Part shown: one piece after another, positions 7,055 through 14,925 of the stretch
Layout: each line of letters starts with the position of its first letter
How positions within the stretch are numbered: the first letter of the stretch is position 1
Virus record (IMG/VR): IMGVR_UViG_3300031696_000762
Location: 1-24,663 of that record
Direction: 5' to 3' (one strand)
Origin: a virus
DNA length: 24,663 nucleotides
Program-made: the position numbers and the translations under genes
The notes under the pieces: generated by a model
The model's database searches: none
The model's input: the letters and a program-made list of their open reading frames with translations, nothing else
Told to the model about the DNA's origin: nothing

Positions 7055-7818
7055 CACGGATCATTGCAGGTCCTTGTCAACACGAAAGCTTTGAACAGTC
7101 CATGGAAATTGCGGCTGAGTGCGAAAGTGTGTGTCGGAGCTTTGGGTTTGATTACATATTCAAAGCAAGTTATGATAAGGCTAACCGAAGTCATGAGAGT
7201 GGAGTTCGTGGTGTTGGTATAGATAAGACACTTAAAGCATTTAGGGAGATGCGGAAAGAACTTCCTAATCTTCAGATCCTTACTGATGTTCACACAACAG
7301 GGGAGATTAATAGAGTAAAGGGTACTGTTGATGTATTACAAATTCCAGCATTCCTAGCAAGACAAACAGATCTTATTAAGGTCGCATGTGAAACAGACTG
7401 TATCGTGAATATCAAGAAAAGCCAATTTATGGCACCTTGGGATATATCTGGTGTGCTATCCAAAACAGAAGGAGCTAAAGAAGTATGGATTACAGAGAGA
7501 GGTGTTTGTTTTGGTTATAACAATCTTGTGGTCGATTTTAATGGTATTCAGTACATGCTTGATAACTACGATGTACCGTTGGTATTTGATGCAACACACT
7601 CGGTACAAAAGCCTAGTGCACTCGGTAAATCTTCTGGTGGTAATCGTGATTACGTTGCAGGTCTTACTCGTTCTGCCTCTGCTTTGGGCGTTAACAACTT
7701 CTTTTTAGAGGTACATAAGGATCCGCCAAGCGCACCAAGTGATGGTGCTAATATGGTGTATCTAAAAAACTTTAAGGATATAGTCTATGATATCTACCGC
7801 TATTCTTATTCCCGCTAG
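7051..7818 (+). CDS. kdsA: 3-deoxy-D-manno-octulosonate 8-phosphate (KDO-8-P) synthase
   Basis: Condenses phosphoenolpyruvate with arabinose-5-phosphate to KDO-8-P, the committed step to KDO of LPS. The 255 residues contain all family landmarks: AGPC-x-x-ES (6-13), FKASYDKANRS (37-47), TDVH (78-81), DVLQIPAFLARQTDL (94-108), VNIKKSQF (119-126), TERGVCFGYNNLVVDF (148-163), FDATHSVQKP and the C-terminal FLEVHKDPPSAPSDG. Cys9, His183, Glu220 and Asp231 have the same spacing as the metal ligands of the Aquifex enzyme (Cys11, His185, Glu222, Asp233), so this is the metal-dependent class, unlike E. coli, which has Asn at the Cys site. It overlaps kdsB by 32 bases. Confidence 0.95.
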   Translation: MTRIIAGPCQHESFEQSMEIAAECESVCRSFGFDYIFKASYDKANRSHESGVRGVGIDKTLKAFREMRKELPNLQILTDVHTTGEINRVKGTVDVLQIPAFLARQTDLIKVACETDCIVNIKKSQFMAPWDISGVLSKTEGAKEVWITERGVCFGYNNLVVDFNGIQYMLDNYDVPLVFDATHSVQKPSALGKSSGGNRDYVAGLTRSASALGVNNFFLEVHKDPPSAPSDGANMVYLKNFKDIVYDIYRYSYSR

Positions 7819-8458
7819 ATGGGGATCTACTAGATACGAAGGTAAGCCATTAGTAGATCTTGATGGAAAGCCTATGATCAAACGTGTGTTTGATGAGTGT
7901 ACAAAGTCTGGACTAGACACGTTTGTGCTCACAGATGATATGCGGATCTTTGAACTGTTTGGATCTGGACAATGTTGGATAGATGAAACCCCTTATAATA
8001 ATGGTACAGAAAGATGTGCAGGGGCTATTGACAATGGGTTCTTTCATAAGTATAATCGCTTTATTAATGTTCAAGGAGATATGCCAGACGTTACTGTGGA
8101 TGTGATCTATATGATCCTCAAGGGATTGAATACATATGACGTGACTACAGTGTGCGCTAAGAATCCAAGTCTAGATCCTAATTGTGTTAAGGTTGACAGA
8201 GATGTTAAAACCAATACAGCCAAATCGTTTACTCGTACTTTACTATTAGATGAGCACCACTTAGGTGTATACGGATATAGTAGAGAAGCATTGCAATTCT
8301 ATGGTACGACACCTTGTGCCATGGAGATTGAACACGGTTTGGAGCAACTTAGGTGGATGCATATGGGCACAACAATTGGTTGTCATCCTGTTGAGTGGGA
8401 TGGTATAGAAATAAATACACCAAAAGATGCTAACGAATGGAAAAGAAAGAGGATATAA
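7787..8458 (+). CDS. kdsB: 3-deoxy-manno-octulosonate cytidylyltransferase (CMP-KDO synthetase)
   Basis: Activates KDO with CTP to give CMP-KDO, the donor for LPS inner core assembly. The 223 residues begin ILIPARWGSTRYEGKPLVDL, the nucleotide-binding signature of the family; then NNGTERCAGA (71-80, matching SGTERLAE-type), NVQGDMP (94-100, normally NVQGDEP), HLGVYGYSREAL (158-169), EHGLEQLRWMHMG (182-194) and GIEINTPKDANEW. E. coli KdsB is 248 residues, so this is slightly short. AAGGA lies eight bases before the ATG, inside the kdsA 3' end. Together with KdsA the phage encodes two of the steps from arabinose-5-P to CMP-KDO; no KdsC or KdsD is recognised in the window. Confidence 0.92.
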   Translation: MISTAILIPARWGSTRYEGKPLVDLDGKPMIKRVFDECTKSGLDTFVLTDDMRIFELFGSGQCWIDETPYNNGTERCAGAIDNGFFHKYNRFINVQGDMPDVTVDVIYMILKGLNTYDVTTVCAKNPSLDPNCVKVDRDVKTNTAKSFTRTLLLDEHHLGVYGYSREALQFYGTTPCAMEIEHGLEQLRWMHMGTTIGCHPVEWDGIEINTPKDANEWKRKRI

Positions 8459-8459
8459 A

Positions 8460-9419
8460 ATGGATGCGTTGACGATATGGATGGTGGTAGGATTTATATT
8501 CGCCGCTTACTCAGTAATAGCAAACGATTCGGTACAGACTTTGGGTACATGGATTGCAAGTAATAAAGAAAGATTTAGTTGGAAGACTATGTGGTTAGCC
8601 GCTTCTGGTGTACTACTCTATACCCTTTGGTATGGTTGGTATATGAATGGTGGTGATATCAGTTATGGAAGACTTAATAAGATTCCGTTTCAAGAAGTAC
8701 AGTGGTATCATGCAATGGCACCAGCAGTACTTTTACTATTGACCAGAGTGGGGGTTCCAGTATCCACATCATTCTTGGTTCTATCGGCATTTGCTTCTAC
8801 ATTCGTGTTGGAGAAAATGTTAATGAAATCTATGATGGGCTATGCTGTTGCCGCAATTGCCGCTTATGGAATCTGGATGGTCGTAAGTAGACTACTAGAC
8901 GAAGCAAAGCCTGTTAAAGAAGAACACAAAACATATTGGCGAGTGGGACAATGGGTAACAACAGGGTTCCTGTGGTTTACTTGGCTGAGTCATGACATGG
9001 CAAATATTGCAGTGTTCCTTCCACGCACCTTAGACGTTCCATTGATGATTATGATTAGTGTAGTCTTTGTTGGTGGTTTGGCATTCATGCTACGTGAAGG
9101 TGGTGGTAAGATCCAACAGATTGTTATTGAGAAGCACAACACACGTTATGTACGTTCTGCTACTATTATCGATGCAGTCTATTGGGCAATTCTAGTATTC
9201 TTTAAAGAGTTGAATGATATTCCTATGTCAACAACATGGGTGTTTGTAGGTCTCTTATGTGGACGTGAGTTAGCAATGGCTACATATACAGGTAAGGGAA
9301 AAATCAAGACAGTGTTTCCATTAATAGGTAAAGACTTCTTGAAGATGATGGTTGGGCTTGGTGCTTCGTTGGGAATTGTCCTTATGATACATTACGTCCT
9401 AGTACCGAATGGATATTAA
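8460..9419 (+). CDS. PiT-family-like inorganic phosphate permease
   Basis: A 319-residue integral membrane protein with about ten hydrophobic segments. Two internal repeats carry the hallmarks of PiT (Pi:cation symport) proteins: IANDSVQTLGT (20-30) with VGVPVSTS (97-104), and LSHDMANIAVFLP (176-188) with DIPMSTTW (253-260). These correspond to the GAND-x-x-N-x-x-GT and PVSTTH motifs. The second repeat has SHD for GAND, and both STTH-type motifs lack the His, so the substrate is an inference. I chose the ATG at 8460, preceded by GAGG, directly after kdsB; the next gene starts immediately after its stop. Raising phosphate uptake during infection would suit a phage in low-phosphate sea water. 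Confidence 0.65.
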   Translation: MDALTIWMVVGFIFAAYSVIANDSVQTLGTWIASNKERFSWKTMWLAASGVLLYTLWYGWYMNGGDISYGRLNKIPFQEVQWYHAMAPAVLLLLTRVGVPVSTSFLVLSAFASTFVLEKMLMKSMMGYAVAAIAAYGIWMVVSRLLDEAKPVKEEHKTYWRVGQWVTTGFLWFTWLSHDMANIAVFLPRTLDVPLMIMISVVFVGGLAFMLREGGGKIQQIVIEKHNTRYVRSATIIDAVYWAILVFFKELNDIPMSTTWVFVGLLCGRELAMATYTGKGKIKTVFPLIGKDFLKMMVGLGASLGIVLMIHYVLVPNGY

Positions 9420-9761
9420 ATGATAGCAGGTAAAGTGTGGGGTGGAACAGAACTAGTAGAAGCCAATGGCGCACTAGAGTTCCACAGAATTGAAATGAAT
9501 AAAGGTGGAGTATGCTCTAAGCATCTCCACGAATTCAAATGGAATGGTTTCTATGTCGAGAGTGGGCGTATGCTTATTCGTGTTTGGCAGAATGATTATG
9601 ATCTTGTTGACGAGACTATTCTAGATCCTGGGATGTACACTAAGGTAAGGCCTGGGGTGTATCATCAGTTTGAATGTCTTGAAGAGGGTGTTGCCTTCGA
9701 ATTGTATTGGGCAGAATTCAATCATCAAGATATTAAAAGAGAAACTGTAGGGCATGGCTAA
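9420..9761 (+). CDS. Cupin-domain protein
   Basis: A 113-residue single-domain cupin. The first motif carries His35-x-His37 (SKHLHEFKWNGFYVESGRMLI) and the second PGVYHQF with His82, giving a plausible metal site. It resembles the small cupins found beside nucleotide-sugar genes, including the cupin part of type II mannose-6-phosphate isomerases. The ATG follows the permease stop with no gap, and the 3' end overlaps the next ORF by eight bases. Given the neighbours (KDO, UDP-sugar and PMM-like genes) a role in sugar metabolism is possible, but the substrate cannot be read from the sequence. Confidence 0.7.
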   Translation: MIAGKVWGGTELVEANGALEFHRIEMNKGGVCSKHLHEFKWNGFYVESGRMLIRVWQNDYDLVDETILDPGMYTKVRPGVYHQFECLEEGVAFELYWAEFNHQDIKRETVGHG

Positions 9762-9948
9762 GCCCAATACTAAATTTGAATTAAGCGTGAATGATATTGC
9801 GCTAATTGATGAGGCTCTAGCTCTACTGCAACACCATAGAATGGGTGCAGTGGGCTTTGAGACAAGTGAAATTGAGGAATTAAAGGCCAAGATCTTCCAT
9901 CAGAAAGTGTGGTATAGAGTAAAGGTCGGTTTTCAAGGTGGTGGGTAA
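9754..9948 (+). CDS. Small hypothetical protein (64 aa)
   Basis: A 64-residue protein, MAKPNTKFELSVNDIALIDE onwards, predicted mostly helical with an acidic first half and a basic C-terminus (FHQKVWYRVKVGFQGGG). It resembles short conserved proteins I associate with T4-like marine phages, but I know no function. It overlaps the cupin by eight bases and ends directly before the start of the dehydrogenase-like gene, so it is part of the same operon. Confidence 0.65.
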   Translation: MAKPNTKFELSVNDIALIDEALALLQHHRMGAVGFETSEIEELKAKIFHQKVWYRVKVGFQGGG

Positions 9949-9949
9949 T

Positions 9950-10771
9950 ATGCGTATTGCAGTGGTTGGTTATGGATTTGTGGGTAAAGCTGTTGAACAT
10001 GGCTTTACCTACAAGGATAATAAATTGCAGTTAATAGATCCTAATTTAGGTACAGATGTTTATGATGTAGATCCTGATACGGATGCGTCATTTGTTTGCG
10101 TACCCACACCATTTGGTGAAGACGGATCTATTGACGCCTCAACAGTTATAAGTGTGGTTACTAAACTTGCTTTGATAACAAACGGACTTATCATTATTAA
10201 GTCTACAGTCATTCCAAGTATAGTTAAACAGTTGTCTGGTATGTTTGATAGGGTGGTCTACAATCCTGAGTTCCTCACAGAACGAAACGCACTACACGAC
10301 TTTGTTAATCCGCCTATGCACATTTTTGGTGGATCTGATCAGTCAACCGATGATCTACACAAGTTATATAAAGAATCGAGTAAATGTAAACCGTGTCCAG
10401 TACACAAGATGACTGCACAAGATGCATCGTTTGTTAAGTATGGGGTTAATTCGTTTCTTGCCACAAAGGTTATGTGGTTCAACCAATTTAAGGAGTTGAT
10501 TGATGGAAATGGTTCTGATTACGATACTGTTATTAGTGCTATTGGTGTTGATGAGAGGATTCATTCTTCCCATACTGTGGTTCCTGGTGAAGATGGTCGT
10601 TTTGGTTTTGGTGGTGCTTGCTTCCCTAAAGATACTAATGCATTCAGTGCATTTGGTGGCGGAACAATGTCAATACTTGATCTAGTGATTAAAGAGAATA
10701 ACAAGATCCGTTCACAATACGAACTGGATGATAGAGAAAAAGCGCAGAAAGTGGTTTACAACGTTTCCTAG
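9950..10771 (+). CDS. UDP-glucose/GDP-mannose dehydrogenase-like protein lacking the C-terminal domain
   Basis: Family enzymes oxidise UDP-glucose to UDP-glucuronate in two NAD-dependent steps. The N-terminal Rossmann motif is VVGYGFVGKAV (5-15), followed by VPTPF (51-55), KSTVIP (84-89), YNPEFLTE (104-111), FVKYGVNSF with Lys164, and the catalytic-Cys motif FGGACFPKDTNAF with Cys224. At 273 residues it lacks the usual third domain that binds the UDP moiety (family members are about 390-450 residues), yet it ends at a normal stop just before a promoter. It may be a natural short form. I start at the ATG 9950 (AGGTGG upstream) rather than GTG 9938. The next gene would use its product. Confidence 0.82.
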   Translation: MRIAVVGYGFVGKAVEHGFTYKDNKLQLIDPNLGTDVYDVDPDTDASFVCVPTPFGEDGSIDASTVISVVTKLALITNGLIIIKSTVIPSIVKQLSGMFDRVVYNPEFLTERNALHDFVNPPMHIFGGSDQSTDDLHKLYKESSKCKPCPVHKMTAQDASFVKYGVNSFLATKVMWFNQFKELIDGNGSDYDTVISAIGVDERIHSSHTVVPGEDGRFGFGGACFPKDTNAFSAFGGGTMSILDLVIKENNKIRSQYELDDREKAQKVVYNVS

Positions 10772-10783
10772 ATATGCTATAAT
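10755..10783 (+). promoter_or_regulatory. Sigma70-type promoter with extended -10
   Basis: TTTACA at 10755-10760 and TATAAT at 10778-10783 with a 17-base spacer, plus TG at 10775-10776 (extended -10). It overlaps the end of the dehydrogenase-like gene and stands 19 bases before the ATG at 10802, which has AAGGAG six bases upstream. Confidence 0.85.
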
Positions 10784-10801
10784 GCATGAAAGGAGATGAA
10801 T

Positions 10802-11773
10802 ATGAAAGTAATGATCACAGGAATGGCGGGGTTTATAGGATATCACCTTGCCAACTCGCTACTAGACGATGGACATGAAGTTGTAGGATTTGATAACTTC
10901 AACCACTATTATGATGTTTCTCTAAAGAACGCTAGAGCAAACAATCTAAGAATGCGTGGTGTAGAGACATCCTATATGGATCTCAAAGATCTGGATAGTA
11001 TCACTGATTTCATCATGGGAGAATACCCCGACATCGTAATGCACCTAGCGGCATATGCTGGGGTTAGACATTCTCTTAATAATCCACAACAATACATTGA
11101 TAATAACATGACAGGTTCGCAGAACTTGATCACAGCCTGTGAGGAAGCAGGTATTGAGAACATTGTGTACGCATCTTCGTCTTCAGTTATGGCAGGTAAT
11201 CCTATGCCACAAGATGAATATGAAAAGCTACCACGTGCACTCAATCCATACTCATTTACTAAAGCCGCTAATGAAGCGCAGTTTATGTCTAGTCCAATTC
11301 GCAATACAGTAGGACTTAGGTTCTTTACGGTTTACGGTCCTTGGGGTCGCCCCGATATGGCACTATTCGATTTCACCACCAAGATCATTGATGAAGATCG
11401 TATTGATTTGTATAACTACGGTGATATGTCAAGAGACTTTACTTACATTGATGATATCATACAAGGTATCATGATTACGTTGAAGCACACACAGAGTCAG
11501 GGATTGCATCCTAATCATGAGGAACATTACAACGAAGTCTTTAACATTGCATATGGTAAACGTATCCCATTAACCGATTTTGTTGATGCTATTGAGGATA
11601 ACTTGGGACGCAAGGCAATTCGTAATCCAGTCGCAATGCACAAAGCAGATGCAAAAGACACTTGGGCGTCTATTGACAAACTTAAGAAATTGGGGTATAA
11701 TCCGACTACACCTATGAAAGATGGGGTTGCTAAGTTTGTAGGGTGGTATAAGGAATACTATAATGTCAACTAA
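10802..11773 (+). CDS. NAD-dependent sugar epimerase, UDP-glucuronate 4-epimerase-like
   Basis: A 323-residue extended short-chain dehydrogenase. The Rossmann motif ITGMAGFIGYHLANSLL (5-21) is followed by VVGFDNFNHYYDVSLKNAR, the start typical of UDP-glucuronate 4-epimerases (DN-x-N-x-YYD-x-x-LK). The catalytic dyad is YSFTK (Tyr150, Lys154), then VYGPWGRPDMALF (178-189) and RDFTYIDDII. The usual SSVYG is SSVMAG here. The expected reaction is UDP-glucuronate to UDP-galacturonate, which fits the dehydrogenase-like gene upstream. I start at ATG 10802, six bases after AAGGAG; the ATG at 10796 abuts the ribosome site. It overlaps the next gene by 11 bases. Confidence 0.85.
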   Translation: MKVMITGMAGFIGYHLANSLLDDGHEVVGFDNFNHYYDVSLKNARANNLRMRGVETSYMDLKDLDSITDFIMGEYPDIVMHLAAYAGVRHSLNNPQQYIDNNMTGSQNLITACEEAGIENIVYASSSSVMAGNPMPQDEYEKLPRALNPYSFTKAANEAQFMSSPIRNTVGLRFFTVYGPWGRPDMALFDFTTKIIDEDRIDLYNYGDMSRDFTYIDDIIQGIMITLKHTQSQGLHPNHEEHYNEVFNIAYGKRIPLTDFVDAIEDNLGRKAIRNPVAMHKADAKDTWASIDKLKKLGYNPTTPMKDGVAKFVGWYKEYYNVN

Positions 11774-12191
11774 ACGTGTGGGGCTAACTGCCTCTACATT
11801 TGATTTATTGCATGCAGGTCATGTGATGATGTTGCGTGAGGCTAAGTCACAATGTGATTGGCTAATCTGTGCCTTGCAGATTGATCCCTCTGTTGATCGT
11901 AATGAGAAGAATAGTCCTATACAAACCATTGTAGAAAGACAAGCACAACTTGAAGCTATTGAATATGTTGATGAGGTCATTATCTACTGTACAGAATCAG
12001 ATTTAATTGATATAATTAACATGTATCCAATTAATGTTCGCATACTTGGTGACGAATATAAGAATAGAGACTTTACTGGTAAAGAGCTTGCTCGACAGTT
12101 GGGGATCGAAACATATTATAACAGTCGAACACATAGGTTCTCTACGAGTGATCTACGAGAACGTGTTTGCAACGAAAGGAAGACTAAATGA
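11763..12191 (+). CDS. Cytidylyltransferase-family nucleotidyltransferase (TagD/HldE-C-like)
   Basis: A 142-residue protein of the small cytidylyltransferase class: the HxGH signature in TFDLLHAGHVMML (12-24), and the C-terminal RFSTSDLRER, which matches the (R-x-x-G)IST-x-x-(I/L)R motif that binds the nucleotide. Length and motifs fit glycerol-3-phosphate cytidylyltransferase (TagD) or the nucleotidyltransferase half of HldE, which makes ADP-heptose; specificity cannot be decided. It overlaps both neighbours and follows two UDP-sugar enzymes, so activation of a polyol phosphate or sugar phosphate for a surface glycan is likely. Confidence 0.78.
   Translation: MSTKRVGLTASTFDLLHAGHVMMLREAKSQCDWLICALQIDPSVDRNEKNSPIQTIVERQAQLEAIEYVDEVIIYCTESDLIDIINMYPINVRILGDEYKNRDFTGKELARQLGIETYYNSRTHRFSTSDLRERVCNERKTK
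12093..12120 (+). promoter_or_regulatory. Candidate sigma70-type promoter for uvsX
   Basis: TCGACA at 12093-12098 and TATTAT at 12115-12120 with a 16-base spacer, each one base off consensus. It lies inside the cytidylyltransferase gene, 68 bases before the uvsX ATG. It is less perfect than the other promoters in the window and could be chance. Confidence 0.35.
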
Positions 12192-13237
12192 GTATAATGG
12201 ATAAACTCAAGAAGAACACGAAGCTGAAGGCCACGGAAGTGCTTTCTGAATCGGACTTCTTCAACAACAAGGTCATGGTTCCAACATCGGTTCCTATGGT
12301 CAATGTTGCTTTGTCTGGATCTGTGGATGGGGGTCTATCTCCGGGATTGACAGTTCTGGCAGGACCATCTAAGCACTTTAAGACATCGTTTGCCTTGCTT
12401 ATGGCAGGGGCATATCTTGATGCCAACAAAGATGCTGTTCTATTGTTTTATGACAGCGAGTTTGGATCCCCACAAAGTTACTTCGAACAGTTTGGTATCG
12501 ACACATCTCGTGTACTACACACACCTATTACTGATATCGAAGAACTCAAGTTTGATTTGATCTCACAACTAGAAGGCATGGATAAGAAAGATAATGTTGT
12601 TGTTGTTATCGATTCTATCGGCAACCTTGCATCCAAGAAGGAAAAGGATGACGCAGTATCTGAAAAGTCTGTAGGTGATATGACACGTGCCAAACAACTT
12701 AAGAGTTTGTTCCGTATGTGTACACCATACTTGGCTATGAAGGATATCCCATTGTTGGCTGTTAACCACACATATCAAACTCAAGAGATGTTCTCTAAAG
12801 CAGTTGTGTCTGGTGGTACAGGTATTTACTACTCTGCTAATGATATCTGGATCCTTGGTCGTAGACAAGTTAAGACTGGTACAGAGATTACAGGGTATGA
12901 CTTTGTTATCAATATTGAGAAGTCTCGTTCTGTTAAAGAGAAGTCTAAGATCCCTATCTCAGTATCATGGGAAGGTGGAGTTGAGAAGTATAGTGGGTTG
13001 TTAGAGGTTGCTCTTGCAGGTGGATTTGTTCGTAAACCAACTATTGGTTGGTATGAGGGTATTAATCCAGAAAGTGGTGAAGTTCTTACATCTAAGTCAC
13101 GTGCGGCAGATGCGCTCAAAGAAGAGTTCTGGACACGTATCATGGCAGAGACAGACTTCAAAGACTTTATCAAACGTACCTTCACTATTGGTTACAAGAG
13201 TGATATCAACTTCGATGAGTTAGTAGAGGAAGTGTAA
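12188..13237 (+). CDS. uvsX: UvsX RecA-like recombinase
   Basis: The strand-exchange protein of T4-like phages, which forms filaments on single-stranded DNA for recombination-dependent replication. The 349 residues include the Walker A segment AGPSKHFKTSF (58-68), matching the unusual GPSKSFKS of T4 UvsX rather than the RecA form, then LLFYDSEFGSP, the Walker B strand NVVVVIDSIGNLA and LLAVNHTYQTQEMF. Length is close to T4 UvsX (about 390) but shorter at the C-terminus. The start overlaps the preceding stop (ATGA), and the stop overlaps the next start (TAATG). Confidence 0.95.
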   Translation: MSIMDKLKKNTKLKATEVLSESDFFNNKVMVPTSVPMVNVALSGSVDGGLSPGLTVLAGPSKHFKTSFALLMAGAYLDANKDAVLLFYDSEFGSPQSYFEQFGIDTSRVLHTPITDIEELKFDLISQLEGMDKKDNVVVVIDSIGNLASKKEKDDAVSEKSVGDMTRAKQLKSLFRMCTPYLAMKDIPLLAVNHTYQTQEMFSKAVVSGGTGIYYSANDIWILGRRQVKTGTEITGYDFVINIEKSRSVKEKSKIPISVSWEGGVEKYSGLLEVALAGGFVRKPTIGWYEGINPESGEVLTSKSRAADALKEEFWTRIMAETDFKDFIKRTFTIGYKSDINFDELVEEV

Positions 13238-13557
13238 TGAAATACGATGAACAGTTCAATAGGGAACTACCCGAAGAGAATGTAGATTATGAGATGGTTC
13301 CTGGGGAAGAGGAAAACTGGTGTATTCGTATCATGACAGGCAATTTCGTAGAAACTGTATTTGCTTTCGGTGAGTTGAAGGTTAGTGGCGAAAATGAAGA
13401 GCCAATGATGTCGTTCAACTTTGATATCATATCTACACCAGATCCCGATCTAGAACCCGAAGATACTGCTTTACAATTAGTCGTAGGTGATGTATTATCG
13501 GCAGTATTAGTAAATTCGATTAAAGATGAATCGGTAGCAACAAGGGAATCAAAATGA
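13237..13557 (+). CDS. Acidic hypothetical protein between uvsX and helicase
   Basis: A 106-residue strongly acidic protein (ELPEENVDYEMVPGEEENW, PDPDLEPEDT) with a central pattern of alternating beta strands (WCIRIMTGNFVETVFAFGEL). It sits between uvsX and gp41 and overlaps both, at the place where T4 has gene 40. I see no resemblance to gp40 and no recognised domain. Placement suggests a role in replication or recombination, but that is inference from context only. Confidence 0.65.
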   Translation: MKYDEQFNRELPEENVDYEMVPGEEENWCIRIMTGNFVETVFAFGELKVSGENEEPMMSFNFDIISTPDPDLEPEDTALQLVVGDVLSAVLVNSIKDESVATRESK

Positions 13558-14921
13558 ATATAGATCAGGTAATACTTCGCAACATATTGGTTGACGAAAA
13601 CTACATGCGCAAGGTACTACCTTTTATCAAGCCCGAATACTTCGGGAATGTATATTCTAAGCTGTTTCTAGAAGTAGGGAAGTTTGTTGGCAAGTACAAC
13701 AGGCTTCCCACCCTAGAGTCATTCAAGATCGAACTTGATGAAGCTTCTGGATTATCTGATGCCGTATACAATGAAGCGGTTCAGCTACTACCAGAAATCT
13801 TCAAGATTGAAGAGATCGACATGGAATGGCTAGTTGATAAGACTGAGAAGTGGTGTCAAGATCGTGCGGTTCATAATGCAATCATGGAAGGTATTAGCAT
13901 CATTGATGGTAAGCACCAATCCCTGACTAAGAATGCTTTGCCTGATCTGTTGTCTGATGCTTTAAGTGTTAGCTTTGATGCCAACATTGGTCACGACTAT
14001 ATTGAAGACTTCGATAAGCGTTTCGACTTCTATCACGCTGATGAAGAGAAAATGCCTTTCGATATTGAGATGCTAAATACAATCACTAAAGGTGGTATTC
14101 CTAACAAGTCTCTAAACGTTATCCTTGCAGGCACAGGCGTTGGCAAATCTCTTGCCATGTGTCACTTTGCTGGTGCCGCTATGGAGCAAGGTAAGAACGT
14201 TCTCTATATCACAATGGAGATGAGCGAAGAACGTATTGCGGAACGTGTTGATGCGAATATTCTAAACGTTCCTATTAACGAACTAGACACACTGTCTCGT
14301 GATGCATACTCTGAAAAGATTGCACGTCTTCGTAAAGGCAACTGTGGTAAGCTTATTGTTAAAGAGTATCCAACAGGTTCTGCACACTCAGGACACTTTA
14401 GAGCACTACTAAATGAATTAAAGCTAAAGAAGAAGTTCAAGCCAGATATCATCTTTATTGACTATCTGAACATCTGTTCTTCTTCACGTATGAAAGCAAT
14501 GGGGGGATCAATCAATTCTTATACTTACATTAAAGCGATTGCAGAAGAACTTCGTGGACTGGCGGTGGAATTCGATCTCCCGCTCTTCACTGCAACGCAA
14601 ACGACACGTTCTGGTTTTGGTAACTCGGATGTTGGGCTTGAAGACACGAGTGAGTCTTTTGGATTACCCGCTACGGCAGACCTGATGTTTGCTTTGATAG
14701 CAACTGAGGAATTAGATGCTGTTGGTCAAGTTATGGTTAAACAGCTTAAGAACCGATACAATGACGTTAGTACTAATAAGCGGTTTGTTGTGGGTATAGA
14801 TAGATCACGAATGAGACTGATGGATGCCGAAGGGGATCCGACTGAAGGTCTGATGAAGGATATTCCTGTATTCGATAATACCACCGCACAAAAGAAATTC
14901 AATAACTTCAAGATGGAATGA
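13554..14921 (+). CDS. 41: Replicative DNA helicase gp41 (DnaB-like)
   Basis: The hexameric 5'-3' helicase of the T4-type replisome, 455 residues (T4 gp41 is 475). The N-terminal 140 residues form the small helical domain. The RecA-like motor has Walker A LAGTGVGKSLAM (191-202), the ITMEMSEERIAERVDANIL segment, Walker B PDIIFIDYLNIC (about residue 294-305) and the downstream FTATQTTRSG sensor segment and KNRYND arginine region. The acidic C-terminus is short. It overlaps the upstream small gene by four bases. No DnaG-type gp61 primase follows, unlike T4; thyX is next. Confidence 0.95.
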   Translation: MNIDQVILRNILVDENYMRKVLPFIKPEYFGNVYSKLFLEVGKFVGKYNRLPTLESFKIELDEASGLSDAVYNEAVQLLPEIFKIEEIDMEWLVDKTEKWCQDRAVHNAIMEGISIIDGKHQSLTKNALPDLLSDALSVSFDANIGHDYIEDFDKRFDFYHADEEKMPFDIEMLNTITKGGIPNKSLNVILAGTGVGKSLAMCHFAGAAMEQGKNVLYITMEMSEERIAERVDANILNVPINELDTLSRDAYSEKIARLRKGNCGKLIVKEYPTGSAHSGHFRALLNELKLKKKFKPDIIFIDYLNICSSSRMKAMGGSINSYTYIKAIAEELRGLAVEFDLPLFTATQTTRSGFGNSDVGLEDTSESFGLPATADLMFALIATEELDAVGQVMVKQLKNRYNDVSTNKRFVVGIDRSRMRLMDAEGDPTEGLMKDIPVFDNTTAQKKFNNFKME

Positions 14922-14925
14922 TACG

